Assembly (NCBI RefSeq): GCF_964355755.1
Contig: NC_092673.1
Span: 9,183,001-9,247,000, forward strand
Reading direction: 5' to 3'
Origin: Antedon mediterranea
Lineage: Eukaryota > Echinodermata > Crinoidea > Comatulida > Antedonidae
Length of the DNA stretch: 64,000 nucleotides
The notes under the pieces were generated by a model, which saw nothing but the letters and a program-made list of their open reading frames with translations, ran no database searches and was not told where the DNA came from. A program made the position numbers and the translations under genes. This document shows, piece after piece, positions 21,709 through 33,394 of the stretch (position 1 is the first letter of the stretch; every line of letters begins with the position of its first letter).

Positions 21709-21912
21709 CCGGACAACTACCGCCTGGACAATTACCACCCGGACGACTACCACCCGGACAATGACCTCCCTAGGACAACTACCACCCGGACAATTACCCC
21801 CTAGGACAACTACCCTCTAGGACAACTACCCTCTAGGACAACTACCCCCTTAGGAAAACTCCCACCCGGACAACTACCCCCTAGGACAACTACCCTCTAG
21901 GACAACTACCCC
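21709..21912. repeat. GGACAACTACC minisatellite, block 1
   Basis: Head-to-tail units of about 16-18 bp of the form 'ccggacaactaccacc' or 'ctaggacaactaccccc'. Confidence 0.9.
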
Positions 21913-21915
21913 CTT

Positions 21916-22482
21916 ATTAGTCCGAAAAACGTAGGTCTAGTGTCTTTAATGAAATGGTAGAGTGTTATATTTTAAATGGTAGAGTGTTATATTTTGCATG
22001 CCAGATAAGCATAGTAAAACAATATGTGCAGTGTGATTCCTAAAAAGTGAGAATATTATAATAGATTGATAATGATAAAATAATAATTTTTTTTGTTACG
22101 GTAAAACATTTTAATTTACTCTAGTGTTCATATCTTTTCACATCTTATAAAGCAATTGTAATAGCTAAAAATCAGCTAGTTTAAAGAATATTACTCCATT
22201 GTATTGTATGAACTAAGAAAGTAGAGGGGGCTAAGTGTGTTATTTCAAACAACACAAGGAATTTTTTCAATCATTTACATAATAATAGTGAAAAACCTGG
22301 ATAGTCATTGAACCAAAATACTTTGTAGGCCTATCAATGTTAATACTGGTTGAAAACATGTTTATTGACAATTTGAGAATAAAATAAGATTAAATTGATT
22401 TGCTGCCCACTATAAACACCTCTTTAGGACACCCCTAATAAGATAAAGGGGAAACATTTCATAGAGAGATATTATAGAGCGT
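21916..22482 (+). repeat. Segmental duplication, copy 2 (no LTR)
   Basis: Matches 20405-21700 except for the solo LTR. It has a small internal duplication of 'aaatggtagagtgttatatt' (about 21951-21996). Confidence 0.85.
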
Positions 22483-22997
22483 ATCCGGACAACTACCCCC
22501 TGGACAATTACCACCCGGACAACTAACTACCCTCTAGGACAACTACCCTCTAGGACAACTACCCCCTTAGGACAACTACCCCCTTAGGAAAACTCCCACC
22601 CGGACAACTACCCCCTAGGACAACTACCCCCTAGGACAACTACCCCCTAGGACAACTACCCCTAGGACAACTACCCCCTTAGGAAAACTCCCACCCGGAC
22701 AACTACCCCCTAGGACAACTACCCCCCTAGGACAACTACCCCCCTAGGACAACTACCCCCCTAGGACAACTACCCCCCTAGGACAACTACCCCCCTAGGA
22801 CAACTACCCCCCTAGGACAACTACCCCCCTAGGACAACTACCCTCTAGGACAACTACCCTCTAGGACAACTACCCTCTAGGACAACTACCCCCTAGGACA
22901 ACTACCCTACTAGGACAACTACCCTCCTAGGACAACTACCCCCTAGGACAACTACCCTCCTAGGACAACTACCCTCCTAGGACAACTACCCCTTAGG
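22483..22997. repeat. GGACAACTACC minisatellite, block 2
   Basis: About 30 units of 16-18 bp, mostly CTAGGACAACTACCCCC with variants in the number of C. The minus strand has regularly spaced runs of four to five G. It is longer and more uniform than block 1, so it expanded after the segment was duplicated. Confidence 0.9.
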
Positions 22998-23039
22998 TTA
23001 TAATTAAGATCTTGTAAAACTTACTGAACTTCAAAACAT

Positions 23040-23525
23040 AGGGAGAGTGATTGATCTTATATTTTGCCTGAGGGAAATATATATTCTCAAGAGCAAAATA
23101 TCATTCCCGAGGGAATGTCAAATTTTATATTTTACCGATATAAAAGGTGATATCTGTTATGTTAAAACGCCAACAACCAGTAGAATATCTGCTTGGTCAG
23201 GTAGCTAGGCCTCCTTATTTAAATAAGCCTGCCGAGTTAGGCATCCATAATATACAGATAATTACTAAATAATGTTCCTTGGTAATAAAATATTCACTTA
23301 GGCGTAGGCCTTGTAAATTAACAGAAGAATTTCTATCAATAATTCTACACTAATAATAAAACTAATAAGTACTAGTAGGCCGAATAATTACTAAAAATAA
23401 TTTGTCTTTGAGCCGAATTATCGGATGTTTAGTGCGCGCACATACCAGGTTAGTTACGCCCGTGAGTATTGACCAATCACAAACTGTCTTTTGTCGCATC
23501 TATAGAGGGTGAATATCAAAATAAG
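23040..23525 (+). repeat. Dispersed repeat shared with 56935-57300
   Basis: 'ctcaag', 'cctgagg' and 'ccgagggaat' words are followed by GTGAGTATTGACCAATCACA and 'tatagaggg', which recur in order at about 57236-57290. A CCAAT box is part of the conserved block. Confidence 0.5.
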
Positions 23526-24900
23526 GGCACTATGTATGCATAGATTAAATAGTTTAGTTGAATTATTCCTTCAAGCGAATTGAGTCGTTGTCTCATGATG
23601 ATGTGGGCTAATCTTTGCGAGTCCCAGTTGATGAATTTTATTCATTTATTACCAAACGAGAGTTGCCACAAGCAAATTACACAGTCAATATCAAACTTCT
23701 TGAGAATTTGCTGGATCATACAACAAGGTTATATTAATATTTCTGTGATTTTTTAAAAAACTTGTATTGTATAGTCCTTAAAATGAACAGCTGCTATGTT
23801 GAAATGTATGTAAATAAATAACCTTCCCTTTTTAGAAGCGGATGAACACTATTCAACAGTGAAAGGAAATTCTCAAACAACAGTTAAAATAACACATAAT
23901 ACATACACATAGTATTGCTCATATTTAAATCAAGTATTTATTCAAATTACCTTTTCCAGAGATCATACAAAATAAATATGTAAAAAATGTAAAATATATG
24001 TTTATATTCTCATTTGTGCAATTATAGATTATTATATAAAACAACCAATCAGTCCTCAGACCTAACTTACAAATTGAAATGTCTGTATAATTAGTAGAAA
24101 TCATAATGTAACATAGTCCAGTTATACCATAACTTTGATAATAGAATATTATATCAACCATGGACACTAAATTGATTATTAGAGCAATGACCTGCTTAAT
24201 ATATGCACTGACTTTTAATCAATCAATATTAGGTATAATGTTTCTTCATTGTAAATTCTGGTCATTTCAATATACATCTTTGGGTTAATAATTTCATATC
24301 TGGGTTACTTGTTGGAGCAAAGCTTTGAATTGATCGAATATTATATTTTATATATTTTTTCTAAATAAGCCAAACATCTGATTTGGTTATTAGCCATGAT
24401 ATATCTTGGGATATAATATCTCTAAATCACCTTTGGCTATATTTTGAATTGTGCCCTTCATCCAAGTCAATATTTGCAATATTAGCCCAGATGTATTTAT
24501 ACTAATTTGTACTTCAAAGAAATTAAAAACACAAAATCGCAAAAGAATCATCATTGTAGACCAAAACATATCATATGGTATTCTATGGGGTATATTTGTG
24601 GTCATAAAAAATAAAGCTCTTGATAAAAATATCATTAAATAGAGTATTTCTGTCAATCGTTCACAGATATTATTTGTTATTATTATAGATTCTTCTCTAC
24701 AACGTTTCTTGTTTGATTGATCAATCAGTAAAAAAAAAACCCCTAAAAATAATTACTTTTCATATACAGACAATTTTGATAAACCATTACCAAAGAATAT
24801 ATATCACAAGAATGAGTAATCCGCGATTTTCCCTGTAACAGTAATATTGTCCATGTGGTAGGGTGCTGCCATAAGTGAGGATGTATCTGGGAAGTATACA
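23526..24900. other. AT-rich sequence, no gene supported
   Basis: Short ORFs on both strands (24390-24656 minus and 23925-24167 minus) are Ile/Tyr/Phe-rich and have no splice or domain support. Confidence 0.35.
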
Positions 24901-24914
24901 ACTTTTTGTGACGG

Positions 24915-25092
24915 TTACCGTATATTTCGGTAACCATCTCATAATAAGGACAACAGCCTCATAATGAACAAATCTTTTCATCATATTTAGTATAACATCA
25001 CGCTAAAATGCCTTGAAAACTAGACGCACCCTTAAATTAGATGTCAAATTTGCGTGTCAAAAGTGCGACTTATACACCGAAATATACGATAC
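24915..25092. mobile_element. MITE-like inverted pair
   Basis: ACCGTATATTTCGGT at about 24917-24932 faces CACCGAAATATACGAT at about 25075-25090. Next to the second is 'gtcaaaagtgcgacttatac', a sequence type common at animal MITE ends. The true outer borders are not clear. Confidence 0.35.
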
Positions 25093-25616
25093 ACTAGCCT
25101 ACTTTTTCTGCCAGTAAAACAGAGGGACTGGTAAAACACACGCAACTAACAATATAACATTTATTATATATATTAATCCAAAGGCAAATTACTGAAAAAA
25201 TGACAATGCTGTGGGTATCAGTGGCTGGATCTCAATGGAGAAACAAAAAAAAAGCGAAAAGCTAAAACAGCCAGAAAAGTTAGCAGAGCTTTTGGGCAAC
25301 ACTAGCCCTTCATCAGTGCAAGGTAAGGAATTTGGATAACGTCATAGTATAAAAACTGGCAAGTGCTGCCACTTTTATCGAAAAGATCATGCATTGACAA
25401 AATTTATTATATATATTTATATACTCAACAGAAAGTTCTGCTGGCACTGTTTGATTTTTCTAGTGCATGTGATACGGTTGACCACGGCATACTTTTGACC
25501 AGTCTATCATCCCTGTCCAGGGTTAGTGGCACAGTTTTAAATTCGTTTAGATTGTACTTACAGGGCCGTAGCCAGGATCTGTCAAGGGGGGGTTCGCACA
25601 CTAAGTATTTGGGTCA

Positions 25617-25652
25617 CCCCCCCCCCCCCCCATACCCCCCCCCCCCCCCCCT
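25617..25652. repeat. Poly-C tract (G-quadruplex potential on minus strand)
   Basis: Two long C runs separated by 'cata', followed by 'ctggggtgggg', just inside the left end of the element. Confidence 0.8.
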
Positions 25653-25668
25653 GGGGTGGGGCCTGAGA

Positions 25669-26412
25669 CGAAGAAAATTTTGTTAAATGACACCCCTAGA
25701 TGGTCGGAAAAGACACTCCCATGCAGCATTCTACCAATGAGCAAAACGATCGTACTTGGACTCGTGGACTATTTAAACGATAACATTTGTTGCCGTATAT
25801 TAGATGCGCGTGCTCTGTGCGGAACCGCCGATTGTTTGATCATTTACTCGATATTTTGTTTTGCGTTCAAGTTCAATGCGAACGTACGTTTAGGAGAAGC
25901 CCCGAAAAAAGCACACTGGGTGAAGGCAAATGCAATTCTTATTATAGCTCTATCTATAATATTTATTTACAGCAATTTGTTGAGGAAATTAAATATGCCA
26001 ATGTAAATAGGTGATATTGATACATTTGAGTACGTATCGGCGAAGCAAATTTTGTTAAATGACACCCCTAGATGGCCGGAAAAGACACTCTCATGCAGCA
26101 TGCTACCAATGAGCAAAACGATCGTACTTGGACTCGTGGACTATTTAAACGATAACATTTGTTGCCGTATGTTAGATGCGCGTGCTCTGTGCGGAACCGC
26201 CGATTGTTAGATCATTTACTCGATATTTTGTTTTACGTTCAAGTTCAATGCGAACGTACGTCTAGGAGAAGCCCCGAAAAAAGCACACTGGGTGAAGGAA
26301 AATGCAATTCTTATTATAGCTCTATCTATAATATTTATTTACAGCAATTTGTTGAGGAAATTAAATATGCCAATGTAAATAGGTGATATTGATACATTTG
26401 AGTACGTATCGG
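25669..26412 (+). repeat. 372-bp tandem duplication
   Basis: 25669-26040 and 26041-26412 are nearly identical at an offset of 372 bp, differing at a few sites (for example 'cgtatattag' and 'cgtatgttag'). The unit is divisible by three, so ORFs continue similarly in both. Confidence 0.9.
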
Positions 26413-27670
26413 CTGGTGGTCTAGAAAAAAATAATCGGATGCCATAATGTGAACTACAGTACATGATACCATAGATATTATAGTGTAAAATATTAATATT
26501 CACTATAATCCTCTATGATACATTATACTTCATAGCCACACATAAATACTGATGTATGTCGGAAGGCTATATACTTTATGCATGCTGCCTGACTGCCAGT
26601 GATCTAAACAATTGGTACGCAGTTGTCTGGCGGTGTCCTTTGTACGAATCGTTCGTCCCCCAGCTCGCTGTGAGACGCGTCAATATCATGTTGAATGCAG
26701 GGACCAAACATTTATTTTTCAGGTTAAAATCGGCAATTCATTTGCAACTCTTAGAAATTTACAGACTATATCGCTCGAAGTACGCTCATACAGGGAAGAA
26801 GGTACTGTATGAGTTATTCCGAACGAGTTTACGAATTTTTTAATTTACGAACAACTTTTTGTACTGTGGGGCACGTATTTGGACGATTTTCGGAGATGAG
26901 GGTGAGGTATTGGGCATGTCGGGGATGGGGGTTCGCAGTCGGTTAAGGGGGGTTCGCTGTAAAGGGGGGGATTCGCCCGAACCATAAAACCCCCCCCTGG
27001 CTACGGGCCTGACTTATGTGATCGTCAGTTCTCCGTAACTATTTTTATTCAGGATATATCATCTCAGTAGGCAGGTAGGTGTGTTCCCCAAGGTTCTGTA
27101 CTTGGACTTTTATTGAAAAGATCATGCATTGACAAAATTTGTGAATGAGAATCTTCAAACTATCTGGCTTTGAACGAATCCCAAACTGATTTTATTCATT
27201 TTCAATCCAAGTTTTCCAAATCTCCTCCAATCAAAAAAATGTCTATTGGCAATTGTTCCAAGATGGTGAAGTCTGAGGTTAAGAGCTTGGGAGTCACATT
27301 AGACTAGTATATGGTTTAAAATCACAACAAGTTTGTAAGGTATGTTGTGCAGCTCAAGCAGGATTGGTAGTATTTTACATCTTGACAAAACAAAAGCACT
27401 GAGAGACTACTACATGCCTGCATTTAACATCAAGGTTGGATTCCTGCAATTTCATCTTATATGGGCTACCAAAATCTGAAATCACTAAACTACCACTGAT
27501 TCAGAATGCTGCTGCACAAATTGTCACTAGGTAGGATCAAAGCACTGGCTTCCTATCCAAAAACAGAATTAATTTCAAGATTATGTTGACTACGTACAAG
27601 AGTTTGACCTCAACTTTGCCATACTACATTGATGACCTTATCACACAATATTGTCTTCCTAGATAATTAA

Positions 27671-28974
27671 TCTATGCAAAATAAACTTAATGTTTCAAAA
27701 CCGGCCACTGTTTTTAAGGGCCTGTTTCTGCTGCATAAAAGTGTATTTAATATGGAGTAAATTACGTTTTATAGTAATTTATTTGATATATCAACATGGT
27801 AAATATCAATAAAATATGTTATTAAATGTTTATAAAATATATAACGTTGTTTATTTAACGGAATTCGGACAAATTCATTGCTCTAAATTTGTGTAGTAAC
27901 GATCAGTACAGAGAGACCATGTGACTTCACAGCACACGTGAGAAAACATTCCGCTGTGAGTGATTCGCGTCCACCAATCAAATAGCCAGAATCCAAAATC
28001 ATTCAACTGTGAGCTCTGCCGATCGCTGCAAAGATCAGCTTTGATTGGCCTACGATGACATTATCACAAAATGATGGTTTTGTAGTTGAGCCTCAAGTAA
28101 TTTTCACAATTTTGTTTCAAAAATGAAATGAATGGACATTCTTTATGGTATGTGTGATTTTTCTAAAAGATTTGCATAATTAACAAAGGCTTCATATTGA
28201 GAAAAAAACGTTTTTTTGCCACTTATTTTATGAAAAAATAAGAAAAAAGCACATGGCATGTGGAACTATATTATCTTGGCGTAGGAAGACAAACAAATCC
28301 CAGGTCATGAAAGGCTTAACTACAAAACAAGGTAGAATCGGGTTAAGGTCACTGGTCCGTTCAAAGGTTTTGAGTAAACAATCTAGCGTGTATGGTCGTA
28401 CGCGCTAGATGATTTTTTACGATATTTTAACTACATTTTTTACATGTTTGGTTGGATGTAATAGAAATAAAAAATAGTTGATCTGATGGAATGATATGTA
28501 AATAAACGTTTACAGTTCAATTATTTTCATAAAAATACATAAAAATGTGTTTACCAATGGACAAATAATCACGTTAATGACAAAAAATAGTTTCAGTGGA
28601 AGGATTGTGCAAGTGTAGCCTAGAAATTGTAGGGTATGGTAGTTAATGCGGTGCCTCATCTGCTTGGCAGTCTACATTTCATATTTGACTTGGCCAAGAC
28701 TTAAGAAAAACTAGAACTACTATATTTCGCATAATTGTTATAATCTCGTATCTCATGGTAAAATAAACATTGACATCAAACACTAAACTATATCATAGTC
28801 TAGATTAAAGGATACTATTATTGTCACTACTATTGAAATATATTTATGAATGGTTGTAATATATTGTCATGTAAAATTAAATCTTTTTTAACAAAACTAA
28901 AATCTGCAATTTAACGACAAAATCAACCAATGTCTTTTATCCGAAATTGTACTCTATAATTTTTATTTAATTTA
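27671..28974. other. AT-rich sequence, no gene seen
   Basis: There is only a short near-palindrome (28381-28411, 'atctagcg...cgctagat'). Confidence 0.35.
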
Positions 28975-29045
28975 ATTTATTGAACCATAGCCCATCCAGC
29001 AAATCTGATCATTTGGGCCCTCGACAATGCAATACATACAGTACA
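28970..29045 (-). repeat. LINE 3' end remnant
   Basis: On the minus strand 'gagggcccaaatgatcagat' and 'gctggatgggct', then an AT-rich tail, match the 3' UTR of the LINE at 10.0-10.2 kb. The remnant directly abuts the minisatellite. Confidence 0.55.
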
Positions 29046-30543
29046 GTACCCTCCAACATGTACAGTACCCTCCAACATGTACAATACCCTCCAACATGTA
29101 CAATACCCTCCAACATGTACAATACCCTCCCAACATGTACAATACCCTCCAACATGTACAATACCCTCCCAACATGTACAATACCCTCCAACATGTACAA
29201 TACCCTCCAACATGTACAATACCCTCCAACATGTACAATACCCTCCCAACATGTACAATACCCTCCAACATGTACAATACCCTCCAACATGTACAATACC
29301 CTCCAACATGTACAATACCCTCCAACATGTACAATACCCTCCAACATGTACAATACCCTCCAACATGTACAATACCCTCCAACATGTACAATACCCTCCC
29401 AACATGTACAATACCCTCCAACATGTACAATACCCTCCCAACATGTACAATACCCTCCCAACATGTACAATACCCTCCAACATGTACAATACCCTCCCAA
29501 CATGTACAATACCCTCCAACATGTACAATACCCTCCAACATGTACAATACCCTCCAACATGTACAATACCCTCCAACATGTACAATACCCTCCCAACATG
29601 TACAATACCCTCCAACATGTACAATACCCTCCAACATGTACAATACCCTCCAACATGTACAATACCCTCCAACATGTACAATACCCTCCAACATGTACAA
29701 TACCCTCCCAACATGTACAATACCCTCCAACATGTACAATACCCTCCAACATGTACAATACCCTCCAACATGTACAATACCCTCCCAACATGTACAATAC
29801 CCTCCAACATGTACAATACCCTCCAACATGTACAATACCCTCCCAACATGTACAATACCCTCCAACATGTACAATACCCTCCAACATGTACAATACCCTC
29901 CAACATGTACAATACCCTCCAACATGTACAATACCCTCCAACATGTACAATACCCTCCAACATGTACAATACCCTCCAACATGTACAATACCCTCCAACA
30001 TGTACAATACCCTCCAACATGTACAATACCCTCCAACATGTACAATACCCTCCAACATGTACAATACCCTCCAACATGTACAATACCCTCCAACATGTAC
30101 AATACCCTCCAACATGTACAATACCCTCCAACATGTACAATACCCTCCAACATGTACAATACCCTCCCAACATGTACAATACCCTCCAACATGTACAATA
30201 CCCTCCAACATGTACAATACCCTCCAACATGTACAATACCCTCCAACATGTACAATACCCTCCAACATGTACAATACCCTCCAACATGTACAATACCCTC
30301 CAACATGTACAATACCCTCCAACATGTACAATACCCTCCAACATGTACAATACCCTCCAACATGTACAATACCCTCCCAACATGTACAATACCCTCCCAA
30401 CATGTACAATACCCTCCAACATGTACAATACCCTCCAACATGTACAATACCCTCCAACATGTACAATACCCTCCAACATGTACAATACCCTCCAACATGT
30501 ACAATACCCTCCCAACATGTACAATACCCTCCCAACGTACAAT
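29046..30543. repeat. 19/20-bp minisatellite, about 78 units
   Basis: The unit AACATGTACAATACCCTCC (19 bp), or the same with one extra C (20 bp, about 16 units), is repeated head to tail with almost no other change. The first units read 'acagtaccc' and the last lacks 'at' ('aacgtac'). All six frames are open across it, which creates six overlapping ORFs of 508-585 codons that are products of the repeat and not genes. Confidence 0.95.
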
Positions 30544-30605
30544 ACCCATGCAGTTTTTCTGCGGATGAAATTTGGACAAAACACGGTTGAAGAAAATTCT
30601 TAACG

Positions 30606-31259
30606 AACACCTTAGTAGGCTATCTGGTGCTGAATAGGTTTTTGACTCCAGTTCTACGACGTAAAAGGGGAGGATCCCATATAATATGTATGTATGTATG
30701 TAGGTAACGATAAGACAGCTCATATTCACTTAACCGTTACGGCATTGAGTAATTCATTTTTCAACTGTCCATGGGCTTCCAAGGCCTGTCATTATTATGA
30801 AACAATAACTATATGTTTATGAAATTGTTTACAAATCTTGATATTGAATTGTGTTTTTGCCATGTGTGATTACTTATGTTTTTAATCGGCAAAATAAATA
30901 AATACAGAAATTGTAATGTCATTTTTGCTACACACATTTTTAAAAAAATGAAAAAATTTAACATTCTAGATGTATGCCTACATTGTTAAAATAAGTAATA
31001 TATTATTAGTGATGTTTCACAGAGCTACAAATTCATTTAATATTTATGGTAGGCCAAACATGCATTTTATGATAAGTGCTGCCAACGATAAAAAAAAAAA
31101 TATATGCCAAAAAAGCCTGCAGACTACAATGAACTATTTTTTTATTCTGATAATCATGCATAATCTATACATTTCACATAATGGCAGAATACACAAAATA
31201 TCATAGTCATACTTTATTACTTAATATCCCTACAATATTTCTATAAATTCAGTAAAATT
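30606..31259. other. AT-rich sequence, no gene seen
   Basis: There is a short TATG microsatellite near 30688-30703. The 78-codon ORF at 30970-31206 is low-complexity. Confidence 0.35.
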
Positions 31260-31268
31260 ATGAATAAC

Positions 31269-31500
31269 TGGGGCCGGATTTATCAAACTTGCTTAGCAAA
31301 GAAATCGTCTTAACTTTGCCTTAAACACTCCCGGATTTATTAATATATCTAAGTAAAAATATTTGCTTAATTTTGTCTTAAATCTAAGATGAAAAATTTC
31401 GTCATCTCATTTCTGCAACAGAAATATTCTTTTTTGACAACGCGAGCGTGCTAGGCCAGAACATTCGAGTGAACATTCCATGAAAGGGACATCCCCACAT
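31269..31500. repeat. Possible transposon end
   Basis: 'ggggccggatttatcaaact' followed by a second 'ggatttat' resembles ends of several animal MITE families. No partner end was found. Confidence 0.25.
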
Positions 31501-31718
31501 TTCTTCAGTTAGGATGCACTGTGTGGTGGGGCAGCCTATGTCTATATTTAAGTGCCTTTAATTGCATATTATTTAAAGATGTATTGTCAAAAACATGAAA
31601 AAAGAAGATTAATTAAATTAGACTTTGAATAGGTTATTTTGTAGTTTTAATCAAGTTAATCACACTTCTGTAGAAACAAAAATTTTAAAAACAATGTCAA
31701 AAAGAGCTAGCCAATTCC

Positions 31719-31850
31719 CAGGTACCTGCACATAGCAGGTCATACACATGGAAACATTGCGGCAGGTACCTGCACATAGCAGGTCATACACATGGAAACA
31801 TTGCGGCAGGTACCTGCACATAGCAGGTCATACACATGGAAACATTGCGG
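31719..31850. repeat. Three identical 44-bp tandem units
   Basis: Three exact copies, each beginning CAGGTACCTGCACATAGCAG and ending 'ggaaacattgcgg', followed by the first four bases of a fourth. Each contains the palindrome CAGGTACCTG. Confidence 0.95.
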
Positions 31851-31854
31851 CAGG

Positions 31855-33380
31855 AAATTCAATTGTTAGCCAGTGGGCTTAAAGGTAAAATGGACAATGA
31901 ATGGAAAATGTTATTACAAGAAAAATTACAAATCTCAAAAAACAAATTGATATGAAAAAATCCATCATATTTATCAAATACACCTGATGATCTAGAAAGA
32001 AAAATTAAATTTGATCTAATTTTGGATGTCATTTCATTAGTCTAAAATTGAAATGGTGGAGGAAAACATATGGCCCAATCCCGTCATGACAGACGATAAC
32101 CTCAGGCCCAAAATATTAACTACTGTAAGCTAAGTACTTCTGCTACAGATGAGTTCTGTTGGGTTCATTTATTTGTTACAATATTTTTATACAGTAATTT
32201 ATAAACATCTGCAATTAGGTTTATGAACTTAAATGCTATTAACTATCCACCAAGTGCAAATAGCCAAATAAATTATAGTATAAAAGGCAATGGGTTTGCT
32301 ATGAAATCTCGTCATGATTATAGAATAGACTAGCCAAAAAGCATGTCTTGTCAGATCTATAATTCAGAACATTGCACTATAAGAATTACACGTTTTTATT
32401 CTAATCTTTAAGCACGTTTTCATATTTCAAATTGTTACAAAATGTATGCTCAAGACAAAAACTATAAGCCCATGTTCAAAAAAACATTTCTTTTTTCAAA
32501 TAAGTCACGATATGAAATAAAAACAATCTAATCAAATCAATGTATCAGTTGCTGGAGAATCTCAACATTAATTAAATTAAACAGAGTCGTTATTGTTACA
32601 ATAACATCCAATTAGATAATAAATATAAAATAATCTGCTACTTCCTTAACACAGATACATGAATCAAATCATAGGCGTCATCAAACATGCTCACAGTAAG
32701 ACCTTGTACTTTACGGTAATTTGGTTCTGTGCAAAACTGCATGGTTTATGAATACATATCTTTACTAACTATAAGAAAAAAATTGTCCCTTGTCATTTAA
32801 CAATGATTAATTAAAATCATGGTGATGAAGATAACATCATTTTGTAAGGATGGCAAATGGCATATTATAGCATATTATAACACTTACATAAATTCCTGTG
32901 ACTTGATTAGTCAAGCATCAAGCGTACAAGTACTCTTTAAAGTCTAATGAATAAAACTCCAAATTGTGGATACCAGTGATAAAATTTGAATCATAACGAA
33001 AGCTTTATATTTGGTAACAGGGTTTTGTGAACTGGTATCAAGTTGTGGATATTATACTAAGATCATAATTGGAGCTAATTTTGAAGTAGGCCATTGAAGG
33101 TGTAAATATTCCTCCGTTGATCAACAAAGTGAAAGCAATTAGTAATGCTTTTGTTTACCCTTTCTTACATAATGCTCCACTGATTACCATTATTGTTATA
33201 GAGACCATGGCGACACCAAACTACGCTGAACAAAGTGTCAAGCCCATATTTATTAGATAGAAAGAAGACAAATATGTCAAAGAAGAAATTATTTACTTTA
33301 GTACATATATATCAATGATCATAGAGACAGTGTAAATTGGGATTTAAGATAAAGGAAAGCAATGTACACAACGTTAACAC
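31855..33380. other. AT-rich sequence, no gene seen
   Basis: I see no ORF, RNA or element that I can support. Confidence 0.35.
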
Positions 33381-33394
33381 ATATCTTAGTGGAT

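Larger units (their letters stand above)
20405..21912 (+). repeat. Segmental duplication, copy 1 (carries a solo LTR)
   Basis: Colinear with 21916-22995. Both begin 'attagtcc.aaaaacgtagg', contain 'ctataaagcaattg' and 'ctggatagtcattgaaccaa', and end in a GGACAACTACC minisatellite. Copy 1 has 744 extra bases plus a 4-bp duplication, the solo LTR. Confidence 0.85.
25561..27011. mobile_element. DNA transposon-like insertion in the LINE, 5-bp TSD
   Basis: Left end CAGGGCCGTAGCCAGG and right end CCTGGCTACGGGCCTG are inverse with one mismatch. ACTTA occurs on both sides (25556-25560 and 27012-27016) and splits a reverse transcriptase reading frame. Near both ends are runs of C or G with 'ttcgc'. 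No transposase is recognised; the ORFs inside (116 codons at 25656-26006 and related ones) match nothing I know. Confidence 0.8.
25372..27670 (+). pseudogene. Degenerate L2/CR1-like LINE, interrupted by a DNA element
   Basis: 25430-25560 encodes reverse transcriptase motif A: LLALFDFSSACDTVDHGILL, with the catalytic aspartate in place. After the inserted element (25561-27011) the frame-shifted sequence at about 27085-27115 gives VPQGSVLG, the conserved motif B. Further on, pieces like 'FIHFQSKFSKSPP', 'SLGVTLD', 'LDSCNFILYGLPKSE' and 'LPLIQNAAAQIVTR' follow in different frames with stops. The YADD region is missing. It is a dead element. Confidence 0.75.

Noticed and set aside
23611-23735. 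Forty-residue plus ORF that reads like real protein (VPVDEFYSFITKRELPQANY...)
   Set aside because: Stops on both sides, no good donor and no family recognised; it may be a transposase scrap but cannot be supported.
25656-26386. ORFs of 75-116 codons inside the nested TIR element
   Set aside because: Repeated because of the 372-bp duplication; no transposase motif seen.
28972-30729. Six overlapping ORFs of 508-585 codons
   Set aside because: They are the translation of a 19/20-bp tandem repeat on both strands; no start context, domain or conservation can be argued.
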